This document shows, in pieces, positions 54,384 through 61,030 of a stretch of DNA of 64,000 bases. Within the stretch, counting starts at the first letter, position 1. Each line of letters opens with the position of its first letter. This stretch comes from Myroides sp. NP-2 (GTDB taxonomy: Bacteria; Bacteroidota; Bacteroidia; Flavobacteriales; Flavobacteriaceae): assembly GCF_014145665.1 (NCBI RefSeq), contig NZ_JACHTD010000007.1:116771-180770 (forward strand), read 5' to 3'. The position numbers and the translations under genes were made by a program. The notes under the pieces were generated by a model that saw only the letters and a program-made list of their open reading frames with translations, searched no databases and was not told the DNA's origin.

Positions 54384-54893
54384 TTAGATAGCTAGTTTTA
54401 AGTTTGATTTAGTTTGAAAGTCAGTAGAACCGAATAATTGTTTTAATTCGCTTAGGTCTTTATTAGATCTTCCTTTCTTTACATAGTCAGCAGGGGAGAA
54501 GTACCAAGACTTTTTTTGTCCCGCCCAGCGGGCAGTGTTGTAATTCTCAATTGTAATAGCTTTTATTTTTTCTTTTTGTGAATACATTGCTCCAGGTGTT
54601 AAGTCTGTAAGCCATATAAAAGAACCAACGAAAGAAATATTGATACTTTCCAATCCTTCGAACATTTTCACGATGTTGTAAAATTGTTCAGCATTAAAGT
54701 TGTTGTTTGTGTGTTCTTCTGCGTTAGAAGTATTAAAGCGGTTTTCTAAAGATTTGAATTCTTTAAACATTTGTACGAATTCAGATTGTGAATTATATCC
54801 GCTAGTGTCGGGATGTAATTCAAAACAAAGCTTTTTAAATAAGTTTTTAGCTTCGTCTAATGTGTTGCAATTTGTAAAATAAGTTGTTTTCAT
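54384..54893 (-). CDS. J-domain-like protein
   Basis: This 169-residue protein has an N-terminal J-like helix pair, DEAKNLFKKLCFELHPDTSGY, with the HPD tripeptide at residues 27-29 (cited as LCFELHPDTSGY). The remaining part (WLTDLTPGAMYSQKEKIKAI; ARWAGQKKSWYFSPADYVKK) is not a DnaJ chaperone tail and resembles hypothetical proteins of mobile elements. It may recruit host DnaK. It is the first gene of the leftward block. Confidence 0.75.
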   Translation of the reverse strand: MKTTYFTNCNTLDEAKNLFKKLCFELHPDTSGYNSQSEFVQMFKEFKSLENRFNTSNAEEHTNNNFNAEQFYNIVKMFEGLESINISFVGSFIWLTDLTPGAMYSQKEKIKAITIENYNTARWAGQKKSWYFSPADYVKKGRSNKDLSELKQLFGSTDFQTKSNLKLAI

Positions 54894-54976
54894 ATTACTA
54901 TATTTTAATAGGGTTATTTAATTAGGACATGTTTCCCGTTAGTATGTATTCGCTTGAATAGTGGTAATTATCAAGC
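54894..54976 (-). promoter_or_regulatory. TAACCCTATTAAA leader, copy (e), with hairpin
   Basis: A hairpin GCTTGA/TCAAGC (54952-54976) with TTACCAC in the loop, then TAACCCTATTAAAA (54903-54916), 10 bases before the J-domain start codon. Confidence 0.6.
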
Positions 54977-55461
54977 TCGATTTGCTTAGTTATAATATTG
55001 CTACTATAACTAAAACTATAAGAGAGTAAGCAGACAGTATATCAAAGAACACCCCCTCAGGGGGAAACAAATAAAGAAGTATTACCATTTCTTATTTTGT
55101 TATACAAATGTGTAACTGTTTTTCGGTATAAAAAAGTAATAAATAAAATATTTTAATACTAAAAATCTATTAAAAATAAACTGATAATAAATAAAACTTA
55201 TGATTAAGTAAATGCTTTGTTTTAAAGAGTTTTAAGAGGTTTTTATATAGTTTGTATATACAGTTTGATAAGCTAGAAAAGAATTGAACAAGATTAAAAA
55301 GAAATGGTTTTAGTTGCGTACTTGTGTGAATGGTGGAGGGGGAGGAGACAAACACAAAGACACGCTTGTTTAGATTCTTTTGTTTGTTGTTATATATTAA
55401 GGTATGTAAGTACAATATTTTGTATCTTAGCTCGGGTAAAAGATACATAAAAACGTATATT
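54977..55461. other. Divergent control region of the phage-like module
   Basis: This 485-base AT-rich region lies between the leftward and rightward blocks. A small CCCC-TCA-GGGG hairpin is at 55052-55064. No TAnnTTTG box with proper spacing was found. A 152-codon minus-strand frame overlapping 55462-55620 is judged spurious. Confidence 0.5.
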
Positions 55462-55620
55462 ATGATTGATAAATTAATTAATGTTAGTGAGCTAAGTAAG
55501 GCGTTAACTGGAAGTGAGCAAGCTATTAGAAATAAAAAGATACCAAAGAAGTATAATGTTGCAGTACAAGAACTTAACGACCTTTTAGAGTATTGGAAGA
55601 AGCGCCACGATTTGTTGTAA
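55462..55620 (+). CDS. Small hypothetical protein of the rightward block
   Basis: This 52-residue protein begins MIDKLINVSELSKALTGSEQ and ends DLLEYWKKRHDLL. It is helical with a possible helix-turn-helix (SELSKALTGSEQAIRNKKIP), so it could be a small regulator. An upstream in-frame start at 55330 is not supported. I do not recognise the family. Confidence 0.6.
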   Translation: MIDKLINVSELSKALTGSEQAIRNKKIPKKYNVAVQELNDLLEYWKKRHDLL

Positions 55621-56171
55621 TTGTGCAATGGTCGTGCAAGTTTTAAATATTAAAACCTTAGAACGTTGTTTTTCAGTTGTTTATATAGTTTAGTTCAAAT
55701 CCTACTAAGATTACATTTGCTTTTATAGTAGTTTGCTTTCTTGAAAATAAATAGCACCAGAAACAAGATCTTTAAATTAGTTGCTGCATAAAATTAGCTT
55801 TAGATAACCTCAACGAAAAAGCTAAAATGTTTTTGGACTTGTTTTGCAACATACCCCCAATACCCTTTTTTTTCGCGTTTTCCTTTTGCGTTTCGCTCTC
55901 GCAGAAACATGTATACCATCCCACACCCTCTATCATATCTCACTTTTATTGTTTTTCCTTCCTTTTGTTTGATTTAAGCTATTTTAAAAATCTTTCCGAA
56001 TCTATTATTGTTTGGATTGTTTTAATGCTTTAAACAAGTTCTTTTCTGTGTTTCTGTTATTCTATAAAAAGCTTTATATGTTTTTGATTTATATATAAAA
56101 AATAAATTATATTAAAATTATATTTTTGTATAAAATGTTTTATATATTTGTACTGTATCAAAATTGAAAAA
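55621..56171. other. Intergenic stretch of about 550 bases
   Basis: AT-rich and apparently non-coding. Two -7 type boxes lie at its right end, TATTTTTG (56121-56128) and TATATTTG (56143-56150), ahead of the gene at 56172. Confidence 0.45.
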
Positions 56172-56477
56172 ATGAACAGGGATATCTTTATATCGGTAAT
56201 TGAATCGATAAAAGTACAGACGTTGCGAGATTATGAAATTTCAGATGTCTTAACTCAGTTGTATCGAACAACGGTGCCTGTTTATGATAATTCGATTTTG
56301 CTAGATGCTTTGCGAGGTGTATTGCTTTTTCATTTCAATAATAATCAGGAGGCTATAGATGAGATTGATCACTATTGTTTTTTCTGCAATTTTGGAAGGA
56401 TTGAAAAAGGGGATGAAGTGTTAATTGAAACCACATCTGAGTTATACGATCGTTTGGCTTCGGTTTATTTGATATAG
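56172..56477 (+). CDS. Hypothetical 101-residue protein
   Basis: It starts at ATG 56172 (MNRDIFISVIESIKVQTLRDY) behind two -7 type boxes; an in-frame TTG at 56148 lies within the second box. It is acidic and helical with HFNNNQEAIDEIDHYCFFC near the middle. No domain was recognised. It precedes the structured RNA and tRNA cluster. Confidence 0.65.
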   Translation: MNRDIFISVIESIKVQTLRDYEISDVLTQLYRTTVPVYDNSILLDALRGVLLFHFNNNQEAIDEIDHYCFFCNFGRIEKGDEVLIETTSELYDRLASVYLI

Positions 56478-56504
56478 ATCATTGACATTTTTGGTAATTG
56501 TATA

Positions 56505-56631
56505 AAAACTACTTGCCGCTAACTTGATTAGCTGAGGTAATGACAGACCAACGTGGTATCGTAATAGCAGATACATGGGCGATTTCAACAAGGCTTTTTA
56601 CGTCCTTATTGCACGGCTGGCAAGTAGTTTT
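56505..56631 (+). ncRNA. Candidate structured RNA closed by a 13-bp stem
   Basis: AAAACTACTTGCC (56505-56517) pairs perfectly with GGCAAGTAGTTTT (56619-56631). Inside are smaller helices: ACCA-ACG-TGGT, GTATC...GATAC and AAGG...CCTT. No tRNA T-loop or anticodon arm can be placed, so it is not an ordinary tRNA. It lies 7 bases before the tRNA-Trp-like gene. Confidence 0.5.
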
Positions 56632-56637
56632 ATTTCT

Positions 56638-56708
56638 GCATAGATAGTGTAATGGTAGCACGACAGACTCCAAATCTGTTTGTATGGGTTCGAGTCCTTT
56701 TCTATGTG
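56638..56708 (+). tRNA. tRNA-Trp-like (CCA), weak T-stem
   Basis: The acceptor GCATAGA pairs with TCTATGT, with a G-U pair at the end. The D-stem is GTG/CAC, and the anticodon stem ACAGA/TCTGT carries loop CTCCAAA with anticodon CCA. The T-loop is TTCGAGT. The T-stem (ATGGG/CCTTT) has a mismatch and a G-U pair, so the gene may be degenerate or phage-adapted. No CCA tail is encoded. Confidence 0.7.
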
Positions 56709-56714
56709 CGAACT

Positions 56715-57020
56715 ATGAAACGTTTGATTATGCTTTTTACAATGCTGTTTTGTTTCAGTATTGCGGGAATCTGTAAAACTACAATAGACCTGAGCGAAAA
56801 TTCAAAACAGAAAATAGAGCTTGTTTCTTTTTCTGATGTAGTAAAAGCAGATGCTGTTCTAGTTTCTGCTGCTTTAAAAGCAAACGTAAGTTTAAGTTAT
56901 GGTTCCCCCAGTATCATTTCTGATATTACTTGTACTTATACTTACACTAATTCTATATATTTGGGCTCTCCAAAGAACGAAGTGCTTATTTGCATTCGGA
57001 ATGAAATTAGGATTAGTTAG
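56715..57020 (+). CDS. Small secreted hypothetical protein
   Basis: This 101-residue protein starts at ATG 56715 (MKRLIMLFTMLFCFSIAGICK), a clear signal peptide, 6 bases after the tRNA-Trp-like gene. The mature part has no recognised domain (TTIDLSENSKQKIELVSFS near its start). A longer frame from 56652 would translate the tRNA and is rejected. Confidence 0.55.
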   Translation: MKRLIMLFTMLFCFSIAGICKTTIDLSENSKQKIELVSFSDVVKADAVLVSAALKANVSLSYGSPSIISDITCTYTYTNSIYLGSPKNEVLICIRNEIRIS

Positions 57021-57044
57021 CTTTTATATACAACAATCTTTTTT

Positions 57045-57104
57045 AAAAGCCTTTCAACAATAAAGTAATTATTTGCTCTATTAAAGTTCTACTGAAAGGC
57101 TTTT
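57045..57104 (+). terminator. Long-loop hairpin after the secreted protein gene
   Basis: A 12-bp perfect stem (AAAAGCCTTTCA with TGAAAGGCTTTT) encloses a 36-base loop and is followed by a T-rich run. It is probably a terminator, although the large loop is unusual. Confidence 0.55.
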
Positions 57105-57137
57105 ATTTTTTAATAAAACGTATTCATTAATTTTTTT

Positions 57138-57211
57138 AGTCTATTAGCTCAGATGGCTAGAGTGCTTGCTTGTCACGCAAGAGGTCGCGAGTTCGAGTCT
57201 CGTATAGACTG
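57138..57211 (+). tRNA. tRNA-Asp (GTC)
   Basis: The acceptor AGTCTAT/ATAGACT is a perfect 7 bp. The anticodon stem CTTGC/GCAAG has loop TTGTCAC, so the anticodon is GTC. The T-arm is GCGAG-TTCGAGT-CTCGT with discriminator G. All parts of a normal tRNA are present. Confidence 0.92.
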
Positions 57212-57272
57212 CAATTCATATATTGAGTTTTTGGGTTAATAACCAGTTTGTTACTTCTGTAAAAAGTAACGT

Positions 57273-57448
57273 TAAGTAGTGGCGGAATTGGGTAGACGAC
57301 ATTTAATGTAAATAGGTACTAGTAAAGCTATTTTATTGAATGAATTGAGGATATAATTAGTATGTAGTAAGGGTAGCTGTGATGGCGTAAAACCTCGAAT
57401 CACGGTTATATCAATACATTATTTCAGGTTCGAGTCCTGACTACTTAT
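57273..57448 (+). tRNA. tRNA-Leu-like RNA with about 100 extra bases
   Basis: The ends are tRNA: acceptor TAAGTAG (57273-57279) with CTACTTA (57441-57447), a Leu/Ser-type D-arm (GCGGAATTGGGTAGACG) and a perfect T-arm (TCAGG-TTCGAGT-CCTGA). Between the D-arm and T-arm lie 124 bases instead of the usual 30-40. They fold into nested helices, for example AGCTGTGAT with ATCACGGTT and GATATAA with TTATATC. I cannot place an anticodon stem with confidence. It could be an intron-containing tRNA or a tRNA-derived RNA. Confidence 0.6.
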
Positions 57449-57465
57449 CAAAACATTTTTTGGAT

Positions 57466-57641
57466 AAAACACTTCAACGCTGAGTCAAGTCAGCAAGTAT
57501 CTGCAAATTGGTTTGAAAATCCCATAACATAGTACTAAATATTCTAGCAGGGTAATATTTGAAAATTTAGATCGTGTGTCGTTAGTTATAGTGATTGTAA
57601 CGAAGCTATATCTTATAAAAAACTAAATGTTGAAGTGTTTT
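57466..57641 (+). ncRNA. Candidate structured RNA closed by a 13-bp stem
   Basis: AAAACACTTCAAC (57466-57478) pairs perfectly with GTTGAAGTGTTTT (57629-57641), enclosing 150 bases with no reading frame. It begins 17 bases after the tRNA-Leu-like RNA. The closing stem has the same length and the same AAAAC start as the element at 56505-56631. Confidence 0.5.
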
Positions 57642-57662
57642 TAATATATCATTCGTTTTATA

Positions 57663-57848
57663 ATGGCAAAACAAATTAAAAATACATTACTACCCGATAA
57701 TACTATTGTTGAGGTGGTAATGAGGAAGAAAATGACACTTGCCGAATATGAAAAGATGATGCCGATTAGTAAAAGTAAAGGTTGGAATGTACAAGCTTAT
57801 CAAGAAGGAGTTTGTGCTGACGGATTAGGTAAAAAGGTTGAGCAGTGA
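57663..57848 (+). CDS. Small hypothetical protein
   Basis: This 61-residue protein (starts MAKQIKNTLLPDNTIVEVV) contains KKMTLAEYEKMMP and ends KKVEQ. The stop overlaps the GTG start of the RusA-like gene by 4 bases (GTGA), so the two are translated together. The family was not recognised. Confidence 0.7.
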   Translation: MAKQIKNTLLPDNTIVEVVMRKKMTLAEYEKMMPISKSKGWNVQAYQEGVCADGLGKKVEQ

Positions 57849-58165
57849 TAAAAGTAAACATCAAACCGCTTTCGGTTAATTGTGCTTGGCAAGGTAAACG
57901 CTTTAAAACTCCTGCATATAAAACTTACGAAAAAGCTGTTTTGCTTATGCTGCCAAAGCGAATTGAACTGCCAGAACCACCTTTTGCTTTGAAACTTGAA
58001 TTTGGATTTAGTTCTAAGCTTGCTGATATCGATAACGGAGTAAAACCGTTTGTTGATATTCTGCAAAAGAAGTACGGGATTAACGATAAGGATATTTATC
58101 ATTTGCAGGTTTTAAAAACCATTGTAAAGAAAGGCGAGGAGTTTGTAAAGTTTAAAATAGAGTAG
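57845..58165 (+). CDS. RusA-like Holliday junction resolvase
   Basis: This 106-residue protein has the RusA acidic motif ADIDNGVKPFVDIL (D61, D63, D71) followed by YGINDKDIYHL (D81, D83). RusA-family nucleases are typical of phages and cut four-way junctions during recombination and DNA packaging. It starts with GTG inside the end of the previous gene. The length is normal. Confidence 0.85.
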   Translation: MIKVNIKPLSVNCAWQGKRFKTPAYKTYEKAVLLMLPKRIELPEPPFALKLEFGFSSKLADIDNGVKPFVDILQKKYGINDKDIYHLQVLKTIVKKGEEFVKFKIE

Positions 58166-58167
58166 GT

Positions 58168-58347
58168 ATGTTATTTCAGCAATCAAAACCAGTAGGTATT
58201 AAAGATCAGGAAGATTTAGACAACGAACGCTTAACCGAAATAGTTGGTGCTATTGTGCGATACCGAAAAGCTGAAATGGCTATTCCTACTCAGTGGATTG
58301 AAGAATATAATACGATAATTGAGCGAATTAAAAATAACCCTAAATAA
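58168..58347 (+). CDS. Small hypothetical protein of the phage-like operon
   Basis: This is a 59-residue frame starting ATG 58168 (MLFQQSKPVGIKDQEDLDNE), 2 bases after the RusA-like stop, and ending KNNPK at a TAA. It is acidic and helical (RYRKAEMAIPTQWIEEYN). The tight fit between its neighbours and continuous coding character support it as a gene. The family is unknown. Confidence 0.65.
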   Translation: MLFQQSKPVGIKDQEDLDNERLTEIVGAIVRYRKAEMAIPTQWIEEYNTIIERIKNNPK

Positions 58348-58354
58348 AATTGCT

Positions 58355-58552
58355 ATGTCAGATTTTAAAACAAGATTGAAGGAAGAACATGAACAATTAA
58401 ATGATCGAGTAGTTAAACTTCAAAACTATATTGAGTCAAATGATCATTTTAAAACACTTGATAATGAAAATCAAAGTTTATTGATTATACAATTATCTTC
58501 TATGAAAACTTATAAGGAAACGTTAGATAGACGAATTTCTATTTTGATGTAA
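58355..58552 (+). CDS. crAss001_48-related small phage protein
   Basis: This 65-residue protein (MSDFKTRLKEEHEQLNDRV, with LQNYIESNDHFKTLDNENQ and SMKTYKETLDRRI) has the helical pattern of the crAss001_48-related family. These are small proteins found in many phages and prophages, often in the early region. The ATG 58355 is used over an in-frame TTG inside the previous gene. Confidence 0.7.
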   Translation: MSDFKTRLKEEHEQLNDRVVKLQNYIESNDHFKTLDNENQSLLIIQLSSMKTYKETLDRRISILM

Positions 58553-58617
58553 CCATAATATTAGTTGTGTTGTAAAGGCTGGTTTCTTTTGAGCCAGCTT
58601 TTTTTATTTGAAATGTT

Positions 58618-58815
58618 ATGAACGAAAAAGAATTAAAGAAAATAGAAAAACATTTTGCTAAGGCTAAAGTGATTTATTGCTTGAAGCTAAACAAAGAAGT
58701 AAACGTAACCAATGTACCGAGATTACAATATAATCCGGGAGAAGAAACTGTAACGAGTCCGTCTGGTATAATTTGCTTTTGGAAACAAGGCGAGTTTGCC
58801 AAAATTATTAAGTAA
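58618..58815 (+). CDS. Small hypothetical protein
   Basis: This 65-residue protein (MNEKELKKIEKHFAKAKVIY) has no recognised domain. It is Lys-rich at the N-terminus with a beta-rich end (TSPSGIICFWKQGEFAKIIK). It is part of the same rightward series. Confidence 0.6.
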   Translation: MNEKELKKIEKHFAKAKVIYCLKLNKEVNVTNVPRLQYNPGEETVTSPSGIICFWKQGEFAKIIK

Positions 58816-58830
58816 CCAAATCAATAAATT

Positions 58831-59133
58831 ATGAGAAGAAGTGGAAGAACAACAAGAATTGTAGATGAAGCTATTCAGCAATTATTTACAAAAGGAAGTA
58901 TTTACGTTCCTACAAAAACTCACTTAGAGGAAAATCTTAAAGATACTAGAAGTGTGAAAAAAAACATGAACTACATTGTTGATCCTGATTGGGATAAAGG
59001 ATATGCTCAAAGAGATTTGTTTTCTAGAATATTAAAACGACTTGAGTTGGAACATAATTTCAAAGCAAATGATTCTATTCTTCAAGTTGATTTAGGCAGA
59101 ATGACTTTTACATTAACTGATTTTAAAAAGTAA
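58831..59133 (+). CDS. Hypothetical 100-residue protein
   Basis: The N-terminus MRRSGRTTRIVDEAIQQLF resembles the start of phage P-loop-like or nucleotide-binding small proteins (GRTTR), but no full Walker motif is present. The rest (YIVDPDWDKGYAQRDLFSRI) is unrecognised. It precedes the GroES-like gene by 3 bases. Confidence 0.6.
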   Translation: MRRSGRTTRIVDEAIQQLFTKGSIYVPTKTHLEENLKDTRSVKKNMNYIVDPDWDKGYAQRDLFSRILKRLELEHNFKANDSILQVDLGRMTFTLTDFKK

Positions 59134-59136
59134 GTT

Positions 59137-59391
59137 ATGCAGCTATTAGGAGATAGAATATTATGCACTCGCATAATAGAAGAAAAACAAACACAAAGCG
59201 GATTGATTTTACCTACCAATTACCAAAGCGAAAACGAATATAATGTTGTTGCTGTTGGGGTAAAAATAAAATATCTTAAACCAGGTGATAGAATAAGAAA
59301 GTTTAAATACGCTGATGGATTGCAAATGGTACTTGATGGTATTGAGCATTTTGTTCTGAGTGAAAAGGATGATGTTGAAGTGGTTTTATAA
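59137..59391 (+). CDS. GroES-like co-chaperonin, phage type
   Basis: This 84-residue protein has the GroES fold signature: LLGDRILCTRIIEEKQTQSGLIL at the start (mobile-loop region QTQSGLILP), VVAVGVKIKYLKPGDRIRKF in the middle and DGIEHFVLSEKDDVEVVL at the end, here cited in parts. It is shorter and more diverged than the cellular GroES. Phages carry such proteins to adapt host GroEL to their own capsid or replication proteins. It is the last gene of the rightward block. Confidence 0.8.
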   Translation: MQLLGDRILCTRIIEEKQTQSGLILPTNYQSENEYNVVAVGVKIKYLKPGDRIRKFKYADGLQMVLDGIEHFVLSEKDDVEVVL

Positions 59392-59657
59392 GTATATTTG
59401 TTTTGATAACTATGTTTTTGATTGTTTCGCTATCCATACTTAAAGAATCTTAATTTAAGATAAAATGTTTCGTGATACATTAGTTTGTATTTGTTAATTG
59501 TCTTATTCATAAATATTTATTTATATTAGCGCAAAATTTAACGAAGTGCGCATATAGGTGTTATTTTACGAAACTATATTGCGTTTTGTTTCGTGAAATA
59601 ACAATGTTAGCATTCATTTAAAACAAACCAAGTACAAACAATAAAAATTAGAAAAGA
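59392..59657. other. Gap with attC-like hairpin (listed separately)
   Basis: This AT-rich 266-base gap separates the phage-like genes from the cassette-like modules. Its only clear structure is the hairpin element at 59530-59613. Confidence 0.5.
59530..59617. repeat. attC-like element A, left edge of module 1
   Basis: A 16-bp imperfect stem (TGTTATTTTACGAAAC 59559-59574 with GTTTCGTGAAATAACA 59588-59603, one mismatch) is followed by GTTAGCATTC. The last string is the exact inverse of GAATGCTAAC at the right end of the module (61936-61945). Confidence 0.5.
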
Positions 59658-61028
59658 ATGAGTTTCGGAAAATCGTTAAAAAGTGAACTCGGGAGAAACA
59701 CCGGGAAATGGGTAAGCAACAAAGTCTTTGGAAACACCGGTTGGGCGACACCAAGACGACACGTAATTGAAGTGGAACAACGGAAAAAACAACGTGAAGA
59801 AGCCCGAGAATACAAACATCGACAAAAAGAAATGGAGCGTGAACGCAGAGAACGTGAAAGGGAATTGAAACAAATGGAGAAAGAACAAGCGGAACGCGAA
59901 AAACGTGAAATGATTCGAGCCAATGAAGAAGAAGTTCACGAACACAACAATTATTTGGAAGTAATACAATCTGTTCACAAATCCTATTCAGACCAAATGA
60001 ATTGGGAAGAACTACAAAGTCAGGAAGCACCAGAGTATGTTCAGACGGCAGAAGAACTCCGACAAGAAATTTCAAAATTCACTAATGATTATGTAGACCA
60101 AGAAATCGAAGGATTAAAAAGAAGGTCAAAACTTTCTTTAGCCCGATTGATTATAGGCAATATGTATGTTCCAAAAAACCGTTGGGTTTTTAAGACATTA
60201 GGAAATGAAAAAGCCCTTGGTTTTATCGGATTAGTCTGTATGATGGGGTTATTATACGGCTTAATGCAGGAAGGATTTTTGAAATATTTTCTACCAATTA
60301 TTTCAGCTTTGGTCTTTTTGACAGTTCTACTTTTCAAATACGGAGCAAAGGACTTCGATAAAAAAATAAATCTTGAAGAACGACTTAACGAACTTGAAAA
60401 CAGTCGCTCCAGATTACTTGAAGAAAATCTTAAAGAACAACAAGAAGCTCACGAACAATATTTGAGAGATAAAGCGGACTATGAAAAGATGATGGACATT
60501 GTAAATGGCGTTATCAATAAAAATCCGCAAGCATACACTTATGCGCTAAACTTTTTCAATCCATTTGAAGATTTGAAAGAATACGGTTCTGACATCTCAT
60601 TTGAAGTCAACGCAAATAAAGTTTCAGTAGATTTCTATGTTCACAGTGAAGAAGTTGTTCCAAGTACAACCAAAAAAATCCTCCGAAAAGGTGTTGAAGT
60701 AAAGGAAGAGCAGCTTCCTCAATCACGATTTAATGAAATCTATCAAGATTATGTTTGTAGCTGTATTCTTAAAATATCCAAAGAGATTTTTCAATTGCTC
60801 CCAGTTGTCAATGAAGTTCAAGTAAATGCAAAAGGCTCATTAATGAATTCAGCTACAGGAAATTTTGAAGAACAAACAATCGTTTCTGTAAATATCGAAA
60901 GAGAAAAACTAAACAAATTGAATTTTGACCTTCTCGACCCTTCCGACAGTATGAGTAATTTTGAGCATCGAATGGACTTCAAGAAGAATGAAGGATTTAA
61001 ACCTGTTTCAGACTTGCAAACGGCTTAA
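59658..61028 (+). CDS. Coiled-coil protein with two membrane segments, partner of the nuclease
   Basis: This 456-residue protein has three visible parts: a long charged coiled coil near residues 42-105 (rich in Arg/Glu/Lys), two hydrophobic segments around residues 185-230 (ALGFIGLVCMMGLLYGL and YFLPIISALVFLTVLLF), and a C-terminal cytoplasmic alpha/beta region (PQAYTYALNFFNPFEDLKEY). No known domain was recognised. The next gene starts 2 bases after its stop, so the two are coexpressed. A joint role with the nuclease, perhaps membrane-linked defence, is inference. Confidence 0.75.
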   Translation: MSFGKSLKSELGRNTGKWVSNKVFGNTGWATPRRHVIEVEQRKKQREEAREYKHRQKEMERERRERERELKQMEKEQAEREKREMIRANEEEVHEHNNYLEVIQSVHKSYSDQMNWEELQSQEAPEYVQTAEELRQEISKFTNDYVDQEIEGLKRRSKLSLARLIIGNMYVPKNRWVFKTLGNEKALGFIGLVCMMGLLYGLMQEGFLKYFLPIISALVFLTVLLFKYGAKDFDKKINLEERLNELENSRSRLLEENLKEQQEAHEQYLRDKADYEKMMDIVNGVINKNPQAYTYALNFFNPFEDLKEYGSDISFEVNANKVSVDFYVHSEEVVPSTTKKILRKGVEVKEEQLPQSRFNEIYQDYVCSCILKISKEIFQLLPVVNEVQVNAKGSLMNSATGNFEEQTIVSVNIEREKLNKLNFDLLDPSDSMSNFEHRMDFKKNEGFKPVSDLQTA

Positions 61029-61030
61029 TA

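Noticed and set aside
55170..55628. A 152-residue leftward hydrophobic frame
   Set aside because: It lies antisense to the small gene at 55462-55620 and reflects AT-rich composition; no leader motif as in the other leftward genes.
56505..56631. Reading the structure as a tRNA
   Set aside because: The closing stem is 13 bp and no T-arm or anticodon arm can be placed.
56652..56714. N-terminal extension of the secreted protein
   Set aside because: It would translate the tRNA-Trp-like gene; the ATG at 56715 with a signal peptide is better.
57273..57448. tmRNA (ssrA)
   Set aside because: It is too short, and no tag reading frame ending in Ala-Ala is visible.
59614..60075. Leftward 153-residue frame opposite the coiled-coil gene
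   Set aside because: A shadow of the Arg/Glu-rich coding sequence on the other strand.
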